DNA from: Anaeroplasma bactoclasticum
GTDB taxonomy: Bacteria > Bacillota_I > Bacilli_A > Acholeplasmatales > Anaeroplasmataceae
Assembly (NCBI GenBank): GCA_023663825.1
Contig: JAMPGQ010000007.1
Location: 1-48,023, forward strand
Direction of reading: 5' to 3'
DNA: 48,023 bases
Shown: positions 34,674 to 42,693 of the stretch, piece by piece
Numbering within the stretch: the stretch's first letter is position 1
Layout: every line of letters begins with the position of its first letter
Notes under the pieces: generated by a model
The model's input: the letters and a program-made list of their open reading frames with translations, nothing else
Database searches by the model: none
Told to the model about the DNA's origin: nothing
Position numbers and translations under genes: made by a program

Positions 34674-34776
34674 AAAAGAAAAAATCCATGGAGTAAAATT
34701 CATGGATTTTAGTGCCTATAAATAGTAAAAAATCCCTAAAAATGGCATAATAAAATATGCCGGGAGAACTTTTTCT
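34674..34776 (+). repeat. IS-end-like repeat, right copy
   Basis: About 100 bases matching 31741-31860 in the same direction. It includes a perfect 10-bp inverted repeat AAAATCCATG...CATGGATTTT (34681-34710, 10-base loop), probably a terminator-like or end structure, and a GGGAGAAC ribosome-binding region just before a transposase-like start. Confidence 0.6.
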
Positions 34777-35007
34777 ATGAAAAATTATACCATTTTAAAT
34801 AATATTTTAAGAGAGGAAACAGTAAATTTTTTTAAAAATATATCTAGAAGAATAAATAAAACAGAAACCCATTTTATATCTGATATTACAATAGAATATT
34901 AAGTAATAATTTTAGTATTGCTAACAGATATATCAAGAGGTAATGGGGCAGTGAATATCAAAAAAACAAAAGAAAGATTTACAGACCGTTATGGGAATTT
35001 CTTTTAG
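34777..35007 (+). pseudogene. Degenerate transposase remnant
   Basis: An ATG behind the IS-like end opens a 41-codon frame (MKNYTILNNILREE, then FKNISRRINKTETHF) that stops early. After it a second in-frame-like stretch (LLTDISRGNGAVNIKKTKERF, ending at a TAG) looks like another part of the same protein. This fits a transposase reduced by internal deletion, perhaps of the DDE type. I cannot name the IS family from memory with certainty. Confidence 0.4.
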
Positions 35008-35134
35008 ACCACACTAAACCCTTAAATTTTACTTGAATTAAAAAACGAGTAAACTCAAAATCAAAATCATATTTTACTTGTATAAATCTTAGTTTTTTGA
35101 TATAATTTTTAATGCTTGAAAAGGAGTAGGTAAA
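35008..35134 (+). promoter_or_regulatory. Intergenic region and promoter of the lipoprotein gene
   Basis: About 130 AT-rich bases. A -35-like TTGTAT (35078-35083) and a perfect -10 TATAAT (35101-35106) are spaced by 17 bases. AAAGGAG follows before the start codon. Nothing else is recognisable. Confidence 0.6.
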
Positions 35135-35827
35135 ATGAAAAAAATAGCAATGATTTCATCCATTTTTATGATAATAATATTATGTAGCTGTGGAAATAAA
35201 GCAAAGCGTGAAGTGGTTCGTGACAATCCCGATACCTCTATAAAGGAAGCTTTACTTTTGGATGATGTAGCAAATGGTGTTAGTTTAAATGCAAACTTAG
35301 ATCGTACAAAAGAGTTCGTAGATGTGAAGCTTTTAAAGGATGCTAAGGCATCTGTATTTTATCAAACTATAGATTTAGATGAATATATGAATAATCGTCT
35401 AAAACAAATTGATGTCAAAATTTTGTTTTTTAATGGAAAGACTCCATCAAATGATGCAACTTCCTTTTTAAAGGAAATGAATGATAAGGATTATGGTATC
35501 ACAGAGGCTATGCTTGGCTTGAATTTTAAAAAAGAGGAGAAGATAAGTGATGTTTTCTTTGGAAAATTATCAATAAAGCAAAGTCTAGCAATTCCAAAGG
35601 ACTACATAGTTAAAGAAAACGATCCAACAAAATTAGTTGTTGCATATCTTCCAACTTATTGCACATATAATGATGGAACGCAGGATTATACTAAAGTTTA
35701 TATTTTTGTTCCTATCTATTATGCTTTTACTTATGCTTCTTCCGTAAATAGTTATACAAGTGGAATGAAAAACTATACCATTACCTTAACAGAAGAGGGT
35801 ACATTACCTAGCCAATCTGCTGAGTAA
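35135..35827 (+). CDS. Small lipoprotein of unknown function
   Basis: A 230-residue protein with a lipoprotein signal: KKIAMISSIFMIIILCSC, lipobox LCSC (Cys20 region), so it sits on the outer membrane face. The remainder shows no recognised motif. Charged turns (KEMNDKDYGI) and beta-like stretches (KVYIFVPIYYAFTYASS) suggest a small globular domain. It is preceded by its own promoter and followed by a terminator, so it is a single-gene unit between the degraded IS and the rpsB operon. The ATG follows AAAAGGAG. Confidence 0.7.
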   Translation: MKKIAMISSIFMIIILCSCGNKAKREVVRDNPDTSIKEALLLDDVANGVSLNANLDRTKEFVDVKLLKDAKASVFYQTIDLDEYMNNRLKQIDVKILFFNGKTPSNDATSFLKEMNDKDYGITEAMLGLNFKKEEKISDVFFGKLSIKQSLAIPKDYIVKENDPTKLVVAYLPTYCTYNDGTQDYTKVYIFVPIYYAFTYASSVNSYTSGMKNYTITLTEEGTLPSQSAE

Positions 35828-35840
35828 GATTTACGTTTTT

Positions 35841-35876
35841 AGAGATTAGTAACCTGCTAATCTCTTTCATTTTCTT
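35841..35876 (+). terminator. Terminator after the small lipoprotein gene
   Basis: AGAGATTAG (35841-35849), loop TAACCTG and CTAATCTCT (35857-35865) form a perfect 9-bp stem followed by a T-rich run (TTCATTTTCTT). Confidence 0.8.
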
Positions 35877-35895
35877 AAGGAATCACTTTTTTCAC

Positions 35896-35924
35896 TTGAA
35901 TTTTACTCGAATATATGGTATTAT
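35896..35924 (+). promoter_or_regulatory. Promoter of the rpsB operon
   Basis: TTGAAT (35896-35901) and TATTAT (35919-35924) with 17 bases between. Transcription would start near 35931 and leave a leader of about 114 bases before rpsB. Confidence 0.65.
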
Positions 35925-35930
35925 ATCATA

Positions 35931-36044
35931 GGCACAAAAATACACATGTTCTTGGAGCTGGTCGTCGTGTGCAAGTAAAATTGATGGAGGCTGGCGTAGA
36001 AGAGGACAGAGGACAAAAACAAAAATAAAAAGGAGAAAGAAAAA
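35931..36044 (+). promoter_or_regulatory. Long 5' leader of rpsB, possible ribosomal-protein autoregulatory leader
   Basis: The leader is GC-richer and purine-patterned unlike the surrounding intergenic DNA. A GCACA...TGTGC closure (35932-35936 with 35969-35973) and internal CACATG / CGTGTG pairing suggest folding. Ribosomal-protein operons often carry leaders that bind the encoded protein. I could not match this to a named S2 leader, so regulation by S2 is inferred. Confidence 0.4.
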
Positions 36045-36875
36045 ATGTCTGAATCAGTAGTTTCAATGAAACAATTATTAGAGTCAGGTGTTCATTTTGG
36101 ACATGCTACTCGCAGATGGAATCCTAAGATGGCTAAGTATATATTTACAGCTAGAAATGGGATTTACATCATCGATTTACAAAAGACTGCAAGCCAAATT
36201 GAAAGTGCATATGCAGCCTTACTTGAAATCGTTAAAAATGATGGTAGAGTACTTTTTGTAGGTACGAAAAAACAAGCTCAAGAGGCAGTAATGGAAGAGG
36301 CAGCACGTTCTGGTCAATTCTATGTAAATCAAAGATGGTTAGGTGGTACTTTAACGAACTTCAAAACCATTAAAAGAAGAATTAATAAGCTTCATGAGCT
36401 TCATAAAATGGAAGAAAATGGAGAATTTGAAAAGTTACCTAAGAAGGAAGTAATTAAGCTTGTTGCTGAACGTACTAAGCTTGAAAAGTTCTTAGGTGGT
36501 ATTAAGGATATGCAAAAGCTTCCAAATGCATTATTTATTGTTGATCCTCGTAAGGAACGTAATGCAATTTTAGAAGCACGTAAGTTAAACATCCCAGTAT
36601 TCGGTATTGTTGATACAAACTGTGATCCTGATGATGTTGACTATGTTATTCCTGCAAATGATGATGCTATCCGTGCTGTTAAGCTTGTTACTTGGGTAAT
36701 GGCTAATGCTGTTATTGAGGCAAATGGTGGCGAGGTTGAAAAGTTTAATGAGCCTGAAGAGGTTAATTTGACTGAAGAAATTTCTAAAGAAAAGCCTAGC
36801 ACTAAGGATGCCCCAAGGGTTAAAAGAGCTACCACTAAGAAGCCTCTTAAGGCAGAAGAAACCCCAGCTGAATAA
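36045..36875 (+). CDS. rpsB: 30S ribosomal protein S2
   Basis: The start [20 protein letters not shown] and the block [21 protein letters not shown] are classic S2. [11 protein letters not shown] (about residues 98-108) and IVDPRKE are also seen. At 276 residues it is longer than usual (about 240) because of a Lys/Pro/Ala-rich tail after residue 245 ([20 protein letters not shown]), perhaps disordered and rRNA-contacting. The ATG at 36045 follows AGGAG at the usual spacing. First gene of the rpsB-tsf-pyrH-frr operon. Confidence 0.97.
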   Translation: MSESVVSMKQLLESGVHFGHATRRWNPKMAKYIFTARNGIYIIDLQKTASQIESAYAALLEIVKNDGRVLFVGTKKQAQEAVMEEAARSGQFYVNQRWLGGTLTNFKTIKRRINKLHELHKMEENGEFEKLPKKEVIKLVAERTKLEKFLGGIKDMQKLPNALFIVDPRKERNAILEARKLNIPVFGIVDTNCDPDDVDYVIPANDDAIRAVKLVTWVMANAVIEANGGEVEKFNEPEEVNLTEEISKEKPSTKDAPRVKRATTKKPLKAEETPAE

Positions 36876-36891
36876 TTGGAGGATGAAAATT

Positions 36892-37800
36892 ATGGCAAAT
36901 ATTACTGCACAAATGGTAAAAGAGTTACGTGAGAAAACATCTGCTGGTATGCTTGATTGCAAGAAGGCACTTGATGCTACCAATGGAAATATGGAAGAAG
37001 CTGTAACTTGGTTACGTGAAAAGGGTATTGCAAAGGCCGTTAAGAAGGAAAGTGCTATTGCTGCTGAAGGTCTATGCTCTTATCGTATTTCTGGCAATAA
37101 GTGTGTTGTTTTTGAATTAAATTCACAAACAGATTTCGTTGCTCAAAACGAAAAATTCTTAAACCTATTAGATAAGGTTGGCGATGTTATTGCTAATTCA
37201 GATGCTACAAATACAGAAGAGGCTTTAGCTATTTTGGTAGATGGTAAGGATTTAAATACTGTAATTCTAGAAGCTTCTGGAGTTATTGGTGAAAAGATTA
37301 CACTACGTCGTGTAGGTGTAATTGAAAAGAAGAGCGACCAAGTATTTGGTGCTTATAAGCATATGAAGGGTAGAATCGTTACGATTGCTGTACTTTCTGG
37401 TAATGATGATGTAGTAGCTAAGGATATTGCTATGCATGTTGCTGCATTAAACCCTAGATATATTTCTAGCGCTGATATTCCTGCAGAGGAAATTGCAAAG
37501 GAAAGAGAAATTATTTTAGCTGCTGCATTAAATGAGAATGCCCAAGCAGCTAAACCAAAGCCTGAAAACATTATTGCTGAGCGTATTGTACCAGGACGTC
37601 TTGAAAAGAACTTAAAGGAGATTTGTTTATTATCACAAGCTTTCGTTAAGAATCCTGATCAAACTGTTGATGCCTATGTTAAGGGTGCTAAATCTGAGGT
37701 TGTGTTCTTCACACGTCTTGAGGTTGGCGAAGGTATTGAAAAACAAGTGAATGATTTTGCCGCTGAGGTTGCAGCACAGTCAGCAGCTTTCAATAATTAA
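36892..37800 (+). CDS. tsf: Elongation factor Ts
   Basis: The nucleotide-exchange factor that reloads EF-Tu with GTP. MANITAQMVKELREKTSAGM begins the N-terminal UBA-like domain, followed by the conserved DCKKALDATNGNMEEAV. VELNSQTDFVAQN-like text (FELNSQTDFVAQN, about residues 74-86) is the EF-Tu contact. The ending VEVGEGIEKQVNDFAAEV (LEVGEGIEKQVNDF here) is standard. At 302 residues it is normal. The true ATG is 36892 behind GGAGG, 16 bases after rpsB. Confidence 0.97.
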   Translation: MANITAQMVKELREKTSAGMLDCKKALDATNGNMEEAVTWLREKGIAKAVKKESAIAAEGLCSYRISGNKCVVFELNSQTDFVAQNEKFLNLLDKVGDVIANSDATNTEEALAILVDGKDLNTVILEASGVIGEKITLRRVGVIEKKSDQVFGAYKHMKGRIVTIAVLSGNDDVVAKDIAMHVAALNPRYISSADIPAEEIAKEREIILAAALNENAQAAKPKPENIIAERIVPGRLEKNLKEICLLSQAFVKNPDQTVDAYVKGAKSEVVFFTRLEVGEGIEKQVNDFAAEVAAQSAAFNN

Positions 37801-37805
37801 TTTTT

Positions 37806-37834
37806 AAGGGAGGCTACTGGCCTTCCTTATTTTT
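37806..37834 (+). terminator. Attenuator/terminator between tsf and pyrH
   Basis: AAGGGAGGC (37806-37814), loop TACTG and GCCTTCCTT (37820-37828) pair with one wobble, then TTTTT. It lies between tsf and pyrH and may reduce read-through so that pyrH/frr are made at lower level. Confidence 0.75.
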
Positions 37835-37860
37835 GTATATAAAATATGGAGGATAAGGAT

Positions 37861-38571
37861 ATGTACAAACGTGTTTTATTAAAGATGAGTGGTGAGGCAA
37901 TCAAAGGAGATACGGCATTTGGAATTGATTCTCAAACGCTTGGCTCTATTGCTAAACAAATTAAAGCGGCTCACGATTTAGGAGTTGAAATTGGCATCGT
38001 TGTTGGTGGTGGAAATATTTGGCGTGGCAAGACAGCCTCAGAATTAGGTATGGAACGTGCTCAAGCCGATTATATGGGCATGCTTGCAACGATAATGAAT
38101 GGTCTAGCCGTTCAGGATGCTTTAGAACAAGTTGGTGTTCCAACACGTGTTTTATCTGCTTTAACTATCAATGAGATAACAGAGCCTTATATTAGAAGAA
38201 GAGCTGTACGTCATTTAGAAAAGGGACGTGTTTGTATTTTTGTGGGTGGAATAGGATCCCCATACTTTTCAACAGATACCGCTTGTGTTTTAAGAGCCAC
38301 AGAAATTGGTGCTGAAATTGTTCTTATGGCAAAGAATAAAACAGAAGGTGTATATGATTCTGATCCTCGTACAAATCCTAATGCTAAGCTTTATAGCGAA
38401 TTAACATTTTCTGAAATCTTAGCTAAGGATTTAAAGGTTATGGATGCTACAGCTGCATCCTTATGTAAAGATAATGGACTAAATCTTATCGTGTTTAATA
38501 TGAATACAGAAGGAAATATCGTTCGTGCCGTAAATGGTGAAAAGATTGGTACCTTCGTTAAAGTGAAATAG
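37861..38571 (+). CDS. pyrH: UMP kinase
   Basis: Phosphorylates UMP to UDP; the bacterial enzyme is a hexameric amino-acid-kinase-fold protein. The start [16 protein letters not shown], then [16 protein letters not shown] (about residues 42-57) and [20 protein letters not shown] (about 72-91), are hallmarks. [15 protein letters not shown] (about 171-185) is the C-terminal motif. The ATG at 37861 follows GGAGGAT; an ATG at 37846 within the ribosome site is rejected. At 236 residues it has standard length. It is 9 bases before frr. Confidence 0.96.
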   Translation: MYKRVLLKMSGEAIKGDTAFGIDSQTLGSIAKQIKAAHDLGVEIGIVVGGGNIWRGKTASELGMERAQADYMGMLATIMNGLAVQDALEQVGVPTRVLSALTINEITEPYIRRRAVRHLEKGRVCIFVGGIGSPYFSTDTACVLRATEIGAEIVLMAKNKTEGVYDSDPRTNPNAKLYSELTFSEILAKDLKVMDATAASLCKDNGLNLIVFNMNTEGNIVRAVNGEKIGTFVKVK

Positions 38572-38581
38572 GAGAATATAT

Positions 38582-39133
38582 ATGGAAGAACTAGAAATGT
38601 TGTTATTAGAAGCTGAGGACAAAATGGATAAAGCTTTAGCTTCTTTAGAAAGAGAATTATCTACTGTACGTACAGGACGTGCAAATGCTTCCCTTTTAGA
38701 TTCAATCTTTATTGAATACTATGGAGTAATGACACCTTTAAAACAGGTATCTTCAATTACCATTCCAGAAGCAAATCAACTTTATATCAAGCCTTTTGAT
38801 AAGTCCATCCTTAAGGATATTGAAAGGGCAATCTCTGCTTCAACTTTAGGGTTAACTCCTCAAAATGACAGCAATGGGATTCGTTTAATTTTACCTCAGA
38901 TGACAGAAGAGCGTAGACGGGAATTAACTAAGGTTGTTGGTAAAATGGAAGAGCAGGGCAAGGTTGCTGTTCGTAATGTGAGAAGAGATGCGAATGACGA
39001 GATTAAGAAGCTAGATTTACCTGAAGACGTTGAAAAGGGTGCTTTAGAAGATGTTCAAAAGCTCACAGATCAAAAGATAGCCTTGATTGAAGAAATTACA
39101 GCAAAGAAGAATAAGGATGTAATGTCTATTTAG
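38582..39133 (+). CDS. frr: Ribosome recycling factor
   Basis: Splits the post-termination ribosome with EF-G. The conserved segments STVRTGRANASLLDSI (about residues 28-43), PLKQVSSITIPEANQL (about 53-68), SNGIRLILPQMTEERRREL (about 100-118) and VRNVRRDANDEIKKL (about 133-147) are all present. The length of 183 is normal. It is the last gene of the operon and ends in a terminator overlapping its stop. Confidence 0.96.
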   Translation: MEELEMLLLEAEDKMDKALASLERELSTVRTGRANASLLDSIFIEYYGVMTPLKQVSSITIPEANQLYIKPFDKSILKDIERAISASTLGLTPQNDSNGIRLILPQMTEERRRELTKVVGKMEEQGKVAVRNVRRDANDEIKKLDLPEDVEKGALEDVQKLTDQKIALIEEITAKKNKDVMSI

Positions 39134-39159
39134 CTTAAGCAGGCAGCTTAAGCTTTTTT
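39132..39159 (+). terminator. Terminator of the rpsB operon
   Basis: AGCTTAAGC (39132-39140), loop AGGCA and GCTTAAGCT (39146-39154) form a perfect stem followed by T residues. The arm begins at the frr stop codon. Confidence 0.85.
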
Positions 39160-39299
39160 GTTAGTCACCCACAAACGCTTAAGCATGAAAGAATTAAAGT
39201 AGATTATAATAAAAAGCCTCTATGATATAACGTTAATAATCTTGGTGCCTGAAAACAAATTTTTATAAGCACATAATGTGAACATGATTGCTTGACTTA

Positions 39300-39328
39300 T
39301 TGAAATTTTAAGGGACATGATGTATAAT
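39300..39328 (+). promoter_or_regulatory. Promoter of glnS
   Basis: TTGAAA (39300-39305) and TATAAT (39323-39328) with 17 bases between, 51 bases before the glnS start. No T-box motif was found in the preceding 150 bases. Confidence 0.65.
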
Positions 39329-39378
39329 AATATCGTTATGCAAGTTTTAAAAACTATGTTTTTATAGGAGCGATATTT

Positions 39379-41025
39379 ATGGAAGAAATCAGTAATTATA
39401 TAAAGACTTTAATGGCAGAGGATTTAAAGGAAGGAAGAGTAAAAGAAATTATAACTCGATTTCCACCTGAACCTAATGCTTATTTACATATTGGACATGC
39501 TAGAGCTATTATCACAAACTTTGAATGTGCTAAAGCCTATGGAGGTAAAACAAATTTAAGATTTGATGATACTAACCCTACAAAAGAAGATAGTGAATAT
39601 GTAGATGCTATACAAGAAGACTTAAAATGGTTAGGTTATACACCAAATCATGTATTCTTTGGTAGTGATTATTTTGAGGCTACCTATGAAAAGGCAATTC
39701 TTTTAATTAAGAAGGGACTTGCTTATGTAGATGATTTATCACAAGAAGAAGCATCTGCATATCGTGGTACTTTAACAGAACCAGGTAAGAATTCTCCTTA
39801 TAGAGATAGAAGCGTAGAAGAAAATCTAGATTTGTTCGCAAGAATGCGTGCAGGTGAATTTAAGGATGGAGAAAAGACTCTTCGCGCTAAGATAGATATG
39901 GCTAGTCCAAACATCAATATGCGTGACCCGATTCTTTATCGAATCATTCATATGCATCATCATCGTCAAAAAGATAAGTGGTGCATTTATCCAATGTATG
40001 ATTTTGCTCACCCTTTACAGGATAGTTTTGAAGGAATTACACATTCCTGCTGTTCCTTAGAGTTTGATAACCATCGTGTATTATACGACTGGGTTTTAGC
40101 AAATACAGAGGTAGAACATATTTCTCATCAGTATGAATTTGGACGTTTAAATATAACAGGTATGGTCATGTCTAAGCGTTATTTAAGAACCTTAGTAGAT
40201 ACGAAAAAGGTGAGTGGCTATGATGATCCAAGGATGCCTACATTGGTAGGATTAAAGCGTCGTGGCTTTACTCCTGAGGCAATTAAAAACTTTATTTTAT
40301 CTACAGGTTTATCTAGAGTAAATTCTACTGTAGAATACCACGCATTAGAAGAAGCCTTAAGAGATGATTTAAAGCTCAAGGCATTAAGACCTAACGCTGT
40401 TGTAAATCCAGTATTAGTTGTAATTGATAATTATCCAGAAGGACAAGTAGAATATATGGACTGTCCAAATAATACAGAAAATGAAGAGATGGGCACAAGG
40501 AAGATTGCCTTCAGTAAATATGTATATATTGAAAGAGATGACTTCATTGAAGAAAAGCCGAATAAGAAGTGGAAGAGACTTGCTTTAGGTGTAGAGGTAC
40601 GTTTAATGCATGCTTACTTCATTAAAGCTACAAGTGTAGAAAAGGATAAGGATGGCAATATCACTCTAATTCATGCAACCTATGATCCAGCTACACGTTC
40701 TGGTTCTGGTTTTGCTGAACGTAAGCCAAATGGAAACATTCACTTTGTTGAAAAGACTACAGCAATCCCAGCAATCTTCCGTCAGTTTGAGGATTTAATC
40801 TTACCTGAAACAGAGGAAACGAAGGATTTAGATTTTATGGAACGTTTGAATCCAAACTCTTTATCTATTAAAGAGGGTTTTGTAGAGTCCTCTTTAAAGG
40901 AAACAAAGCCACTTGATCATTTCCAATTTGTTCGTAATGGTTATTATACAACAGATAAGGATAGTACAGAGGACCGGTTAGTATTTAACTGTACAGTAAG
41001 CTTAAAGTCCTCATTTAAATTATAA
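39379..41025 (+). CDS. glnS: Glutaminyl-tRNA synthetase
   Basis: A class I synthetase that charges tRNA-Gln. RFPPEPNAYLHIGHARA (about residues 27-43) is the HIGH motif, LRFDDTNPTKED (about 60-71) is shared by GlnRS and GluRS, and VMSKRY (about 262-267) is the KMSKS-like loop. The C-terminal anticodon-binding beta barrels (DFIEEKP, RLMHAYFIKA) are those of GlnRS. At 548 residues it is the usual length. Many Bacilli lack this enzyme and use GatCAB amidation instead, so its presence is a lineage trait. It has its own promoter, SD TAGGAG and terminator. Confidence 0.94.
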   Translation: MEEISNYIKTLMAEDLKEGRVKEIITRFPPEPNAYLHIGHARAIITNFECAKAYGGKTNLRFDDTNPTKEDSEYVDAIQEDLKWLGYTPNHVFFGSDYFEATYEKAILLIKKGLAYVDDLSQEEASAYRGTLTEPGKNSPYRDRSVEENLDLFARMRAGEFKDGEKTLRAKIDMASPNINMRDPILYRIIHMHHHRQKDKWCIYPMYDFAHPLQDSFEGITHSCCSLEFDNHRVLYDWVLANTEVEHISHQYEFGRLNITGMVMSKRYLRTLVDTKKVSGYDDPRMPTLVGLKRRGFTPEAIKNFILSTGLSRVNSTVEYHALEEALRDDLKLKALRPNAVVNPVLVVIDNYPEGQVEYMDCPNNTENEEMGTRKIAFSKYVYIERDDFIEEKPNKKWKRLALGVEVRLMHAYFIKATSVEKDKDGNITLIHATYDPATRSGSGFAERKPNGNIHFVEKTTAIPAIFRQFEDLILPETEETKDLDFMERLNPNSLSIKEGFVESSLKETKPLDHFQFVRNGYYTTDKDSTEDRLVFNCTVSLKSSFKL

Positions 41026-41031
41026 AATATA

Positions 41032-41057
41032 GGGACTGCTTTGCAGCCCCGATTTTT
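41032..41057 (+). terminator. Terminator of glnS
   Basis: GGGACTGC (41032-41039), loop TTT and GCAGCCCC (41043-41050) pair with a single mismatch, then GATTTTT. Confidence 0.8.
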
Positions 41058-41080
41058 AAGAAGTTAGGAGAAAAAATATT

Positions 41081-42658
41081 ATGTTAAAGACCGTGAATCT
41101 AGGATTACAATATGGCTCAAGAAAATTATTTGAGCATGTAGATATTACCTTCACTAAAGGAAACTGTTACGGAATTATTGGTGCCAATGGTGCTGGAAAG
41201 TCCACATTCCTAAAGCTTTTATCTGGAGAGATTGAATCTACAACCGGTGAGGTTATCCTAGATAAAAATGAAAGAATGTCTATTTTAAAACAGGATCAAA
41301 ATGCTTATAATGACAAAACTGTCTTAGATACTGTTTTATTAGGGCATCCGAGACTAATTGAAATTAAAGAACAAAAGGATGCTTTATATGCTAAAGAGGA
41401 TTTCTCAGAAGAGGATGGTATTTTGGCTGCCGAGCTAGAAGGAGAATTTTCTGAGCTTGGTGGCTGGGATGCAGAAACAGATGCGGCAACTCTTCTTAAT
41501 GGAATTGGTGTTAGTGAAGAGTATCACTACACTCTAATGGGAGATTTAGATGCGAAATTAAAGATTAAGGTTTTACTTGCTCAAGCCTTATTTGGAAATC
41601 CAGATATCTTACTTTTAGACGAGCCTACTAACAACTTAGATTATAAGTCTACACGCTGGTTAGAAAATTTCTTACTTAATTTTGAAAATACAGTTTTAAT
41701 TGTATCTCACGACCGTCACTTTTTAAATAATGTTTGTACCCATATTTGTGATGTGGATTTTGGTAAGATTAAGCTTTATGTAGGTAACTATGAATTCTGG
41801 TATGAATCTAGCCAGCTTGCCCTACAACAGGCTAAGGACCAAAATAAGAAGAGTGAACAAAAGGTTAAAGAGCTTCAAGAGTTTATTGCTAGATTCTCTG
41901 CAAATAAATCTAAATCTAGACAGGCAACCTCTAGAAAGAAGCTACTTGAAAAGATTAAGATTGAAGATATTGAACCATCTTCTAGAAGATATCCTTACAT
42001 TGGATTTAAACCAAATCGTGAGGTAGGAAATGATATTTTATTTGTTGAAAACCTAGCTAAACCAGGTTTATTTAAGAATTTAACCTTTAGTGTAAATAGG
42101 AATGATAAGATAGCTTTCTTGGCAGAAAATTCAGTCATTGTTACTGCATTATTCAATATTCTATCTGGTAAGGATACAGATTACACGGGTAAGTTTAAAT
42201 GGGGGATTACTACCTCTACAGGCTTTTTACCTCAAGAAAATAAAGAATATTTTGACAAGAATTTAAATCTTGTAGATTGGTTAAGACAATATTCTAAGGA
42301 AGACCAAACCGAAAGCTTTATTCGTGGCTGGTTAGGTCGAATGTTATTTAGTGGAGAAGAATCCTTAAAAAAATGCAATGTCTTATCTGGTGGAGAAAAG
42401 GTGAGATGCATGTTTGCAAAATTGATGCTAGAAGCACCAAATGTATTAGTTTTAGAAGATCCAACCAATCATTTAGATTTGGAATCTATTACCGCATTAA
42501 ATGAAGGTATGAAGGCTTATAAGGGAAATATCTTATTTTCTAGCCACGATGCCGAATTATTAGAAACAGTTGCTAATCGTATTATTTCCTTTGAAAAGGA
42601 TGGAAAAATTATTGATAAGATGACTACCTATGAGGATTTCTTAGATAGCAAGAATTAA
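41081..42658 (+). CDS. ykpA: ABC-F family ATPase, YkpA/YbiT type
   Basis: A soluble protein with two ATPase domains and no membrane segment. The first Walker A is GANGAGKST (about residues 33-41) and Walker B LLLDEPTNNLD. The first signature is degenerate (DLDAKLKIKVLLAQALF), as is the second Walker A (FLAENSVIVTALF); both are family traits of this subgroup. The second signature LSGGEKVRCM and VLEDPTNHLDLESITALN are intact. The linker (ARFSANKSKSRQATSRKK) is basic and would contact the ribosome. ABC-F proteins act on stalled ribosomes or give antibiotic resistance; for YkpA/YbiT a translation role is expected. The 525 residues match. It starts with TAGGAG 10 bases upstream. Confidence 0.87.
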   Translation: MLKTVNLGLQYGSRKLFEHVDITFTKGNCYGIIGANGAGKSTFLKLLSGEIESTTGEVILDKNERMSILKQDQNAYNDKTVLDTVLLGHPRLIEIKEQKDALYAKEDFSEEDGILAAELEGEFSELGGWDAETDAATLLNGIGVSEEYHYTLMGDLDAKLKIKVLLAQALFGNPDILLLDEPTNNLDYKSTRWLENFLLNFENTVLIVSHDRHFLNNVCTHICDVDFGKIKLYVGNYEFWYESSQLALQQAKDQNKKSEQKVKELQEFIARFSANKSKSRQATSRKKLLEKIKIEDIEPSSRRYPYIGFKPNREVGNDILFVENLAKPGLFKNLTFSVNRNDKIAFLAENSVIVTALFNILSGKDTDYTGKFKWGITTSTGFLPQENKEYFDKNLNLVDWLRQYSKEDQTESFIRGWLGRMLFSGEESLKKCNVLSGGEKVRCMFAKLMLEAPNVLVLEDPTNHLDLESITALNEGMKAYKGNILFSSHDAELLETVANRIISFEKDGKIIDKMTTYEDFLDSKN

Positions 42659-42693
42659 ATCGATCGATAGAAGAAAGAAAGGAGGAAGTTCAT

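Noticed and set aside
35915-36028. A 37-codon ORF with ATG at 35915 inside the rpsB leader
   Set aside because: Its start lies between the -35 and -10 elements of the promoter, so it would not be in the transcript, and it has no ribosome-binding site. Better explained as leader RNA.
39160-39299. T-box riboswitch before glnS
   Set aside because: I looked for the GGTGG-type T-box core and the specifier stem; none is present. The region has a plain promoter instead.
41790-42026. Plus-strand ORF inside the ABC-F gene
   Set aside because: Alternate frame of a well-supported gene; no ribosome site and no family features.
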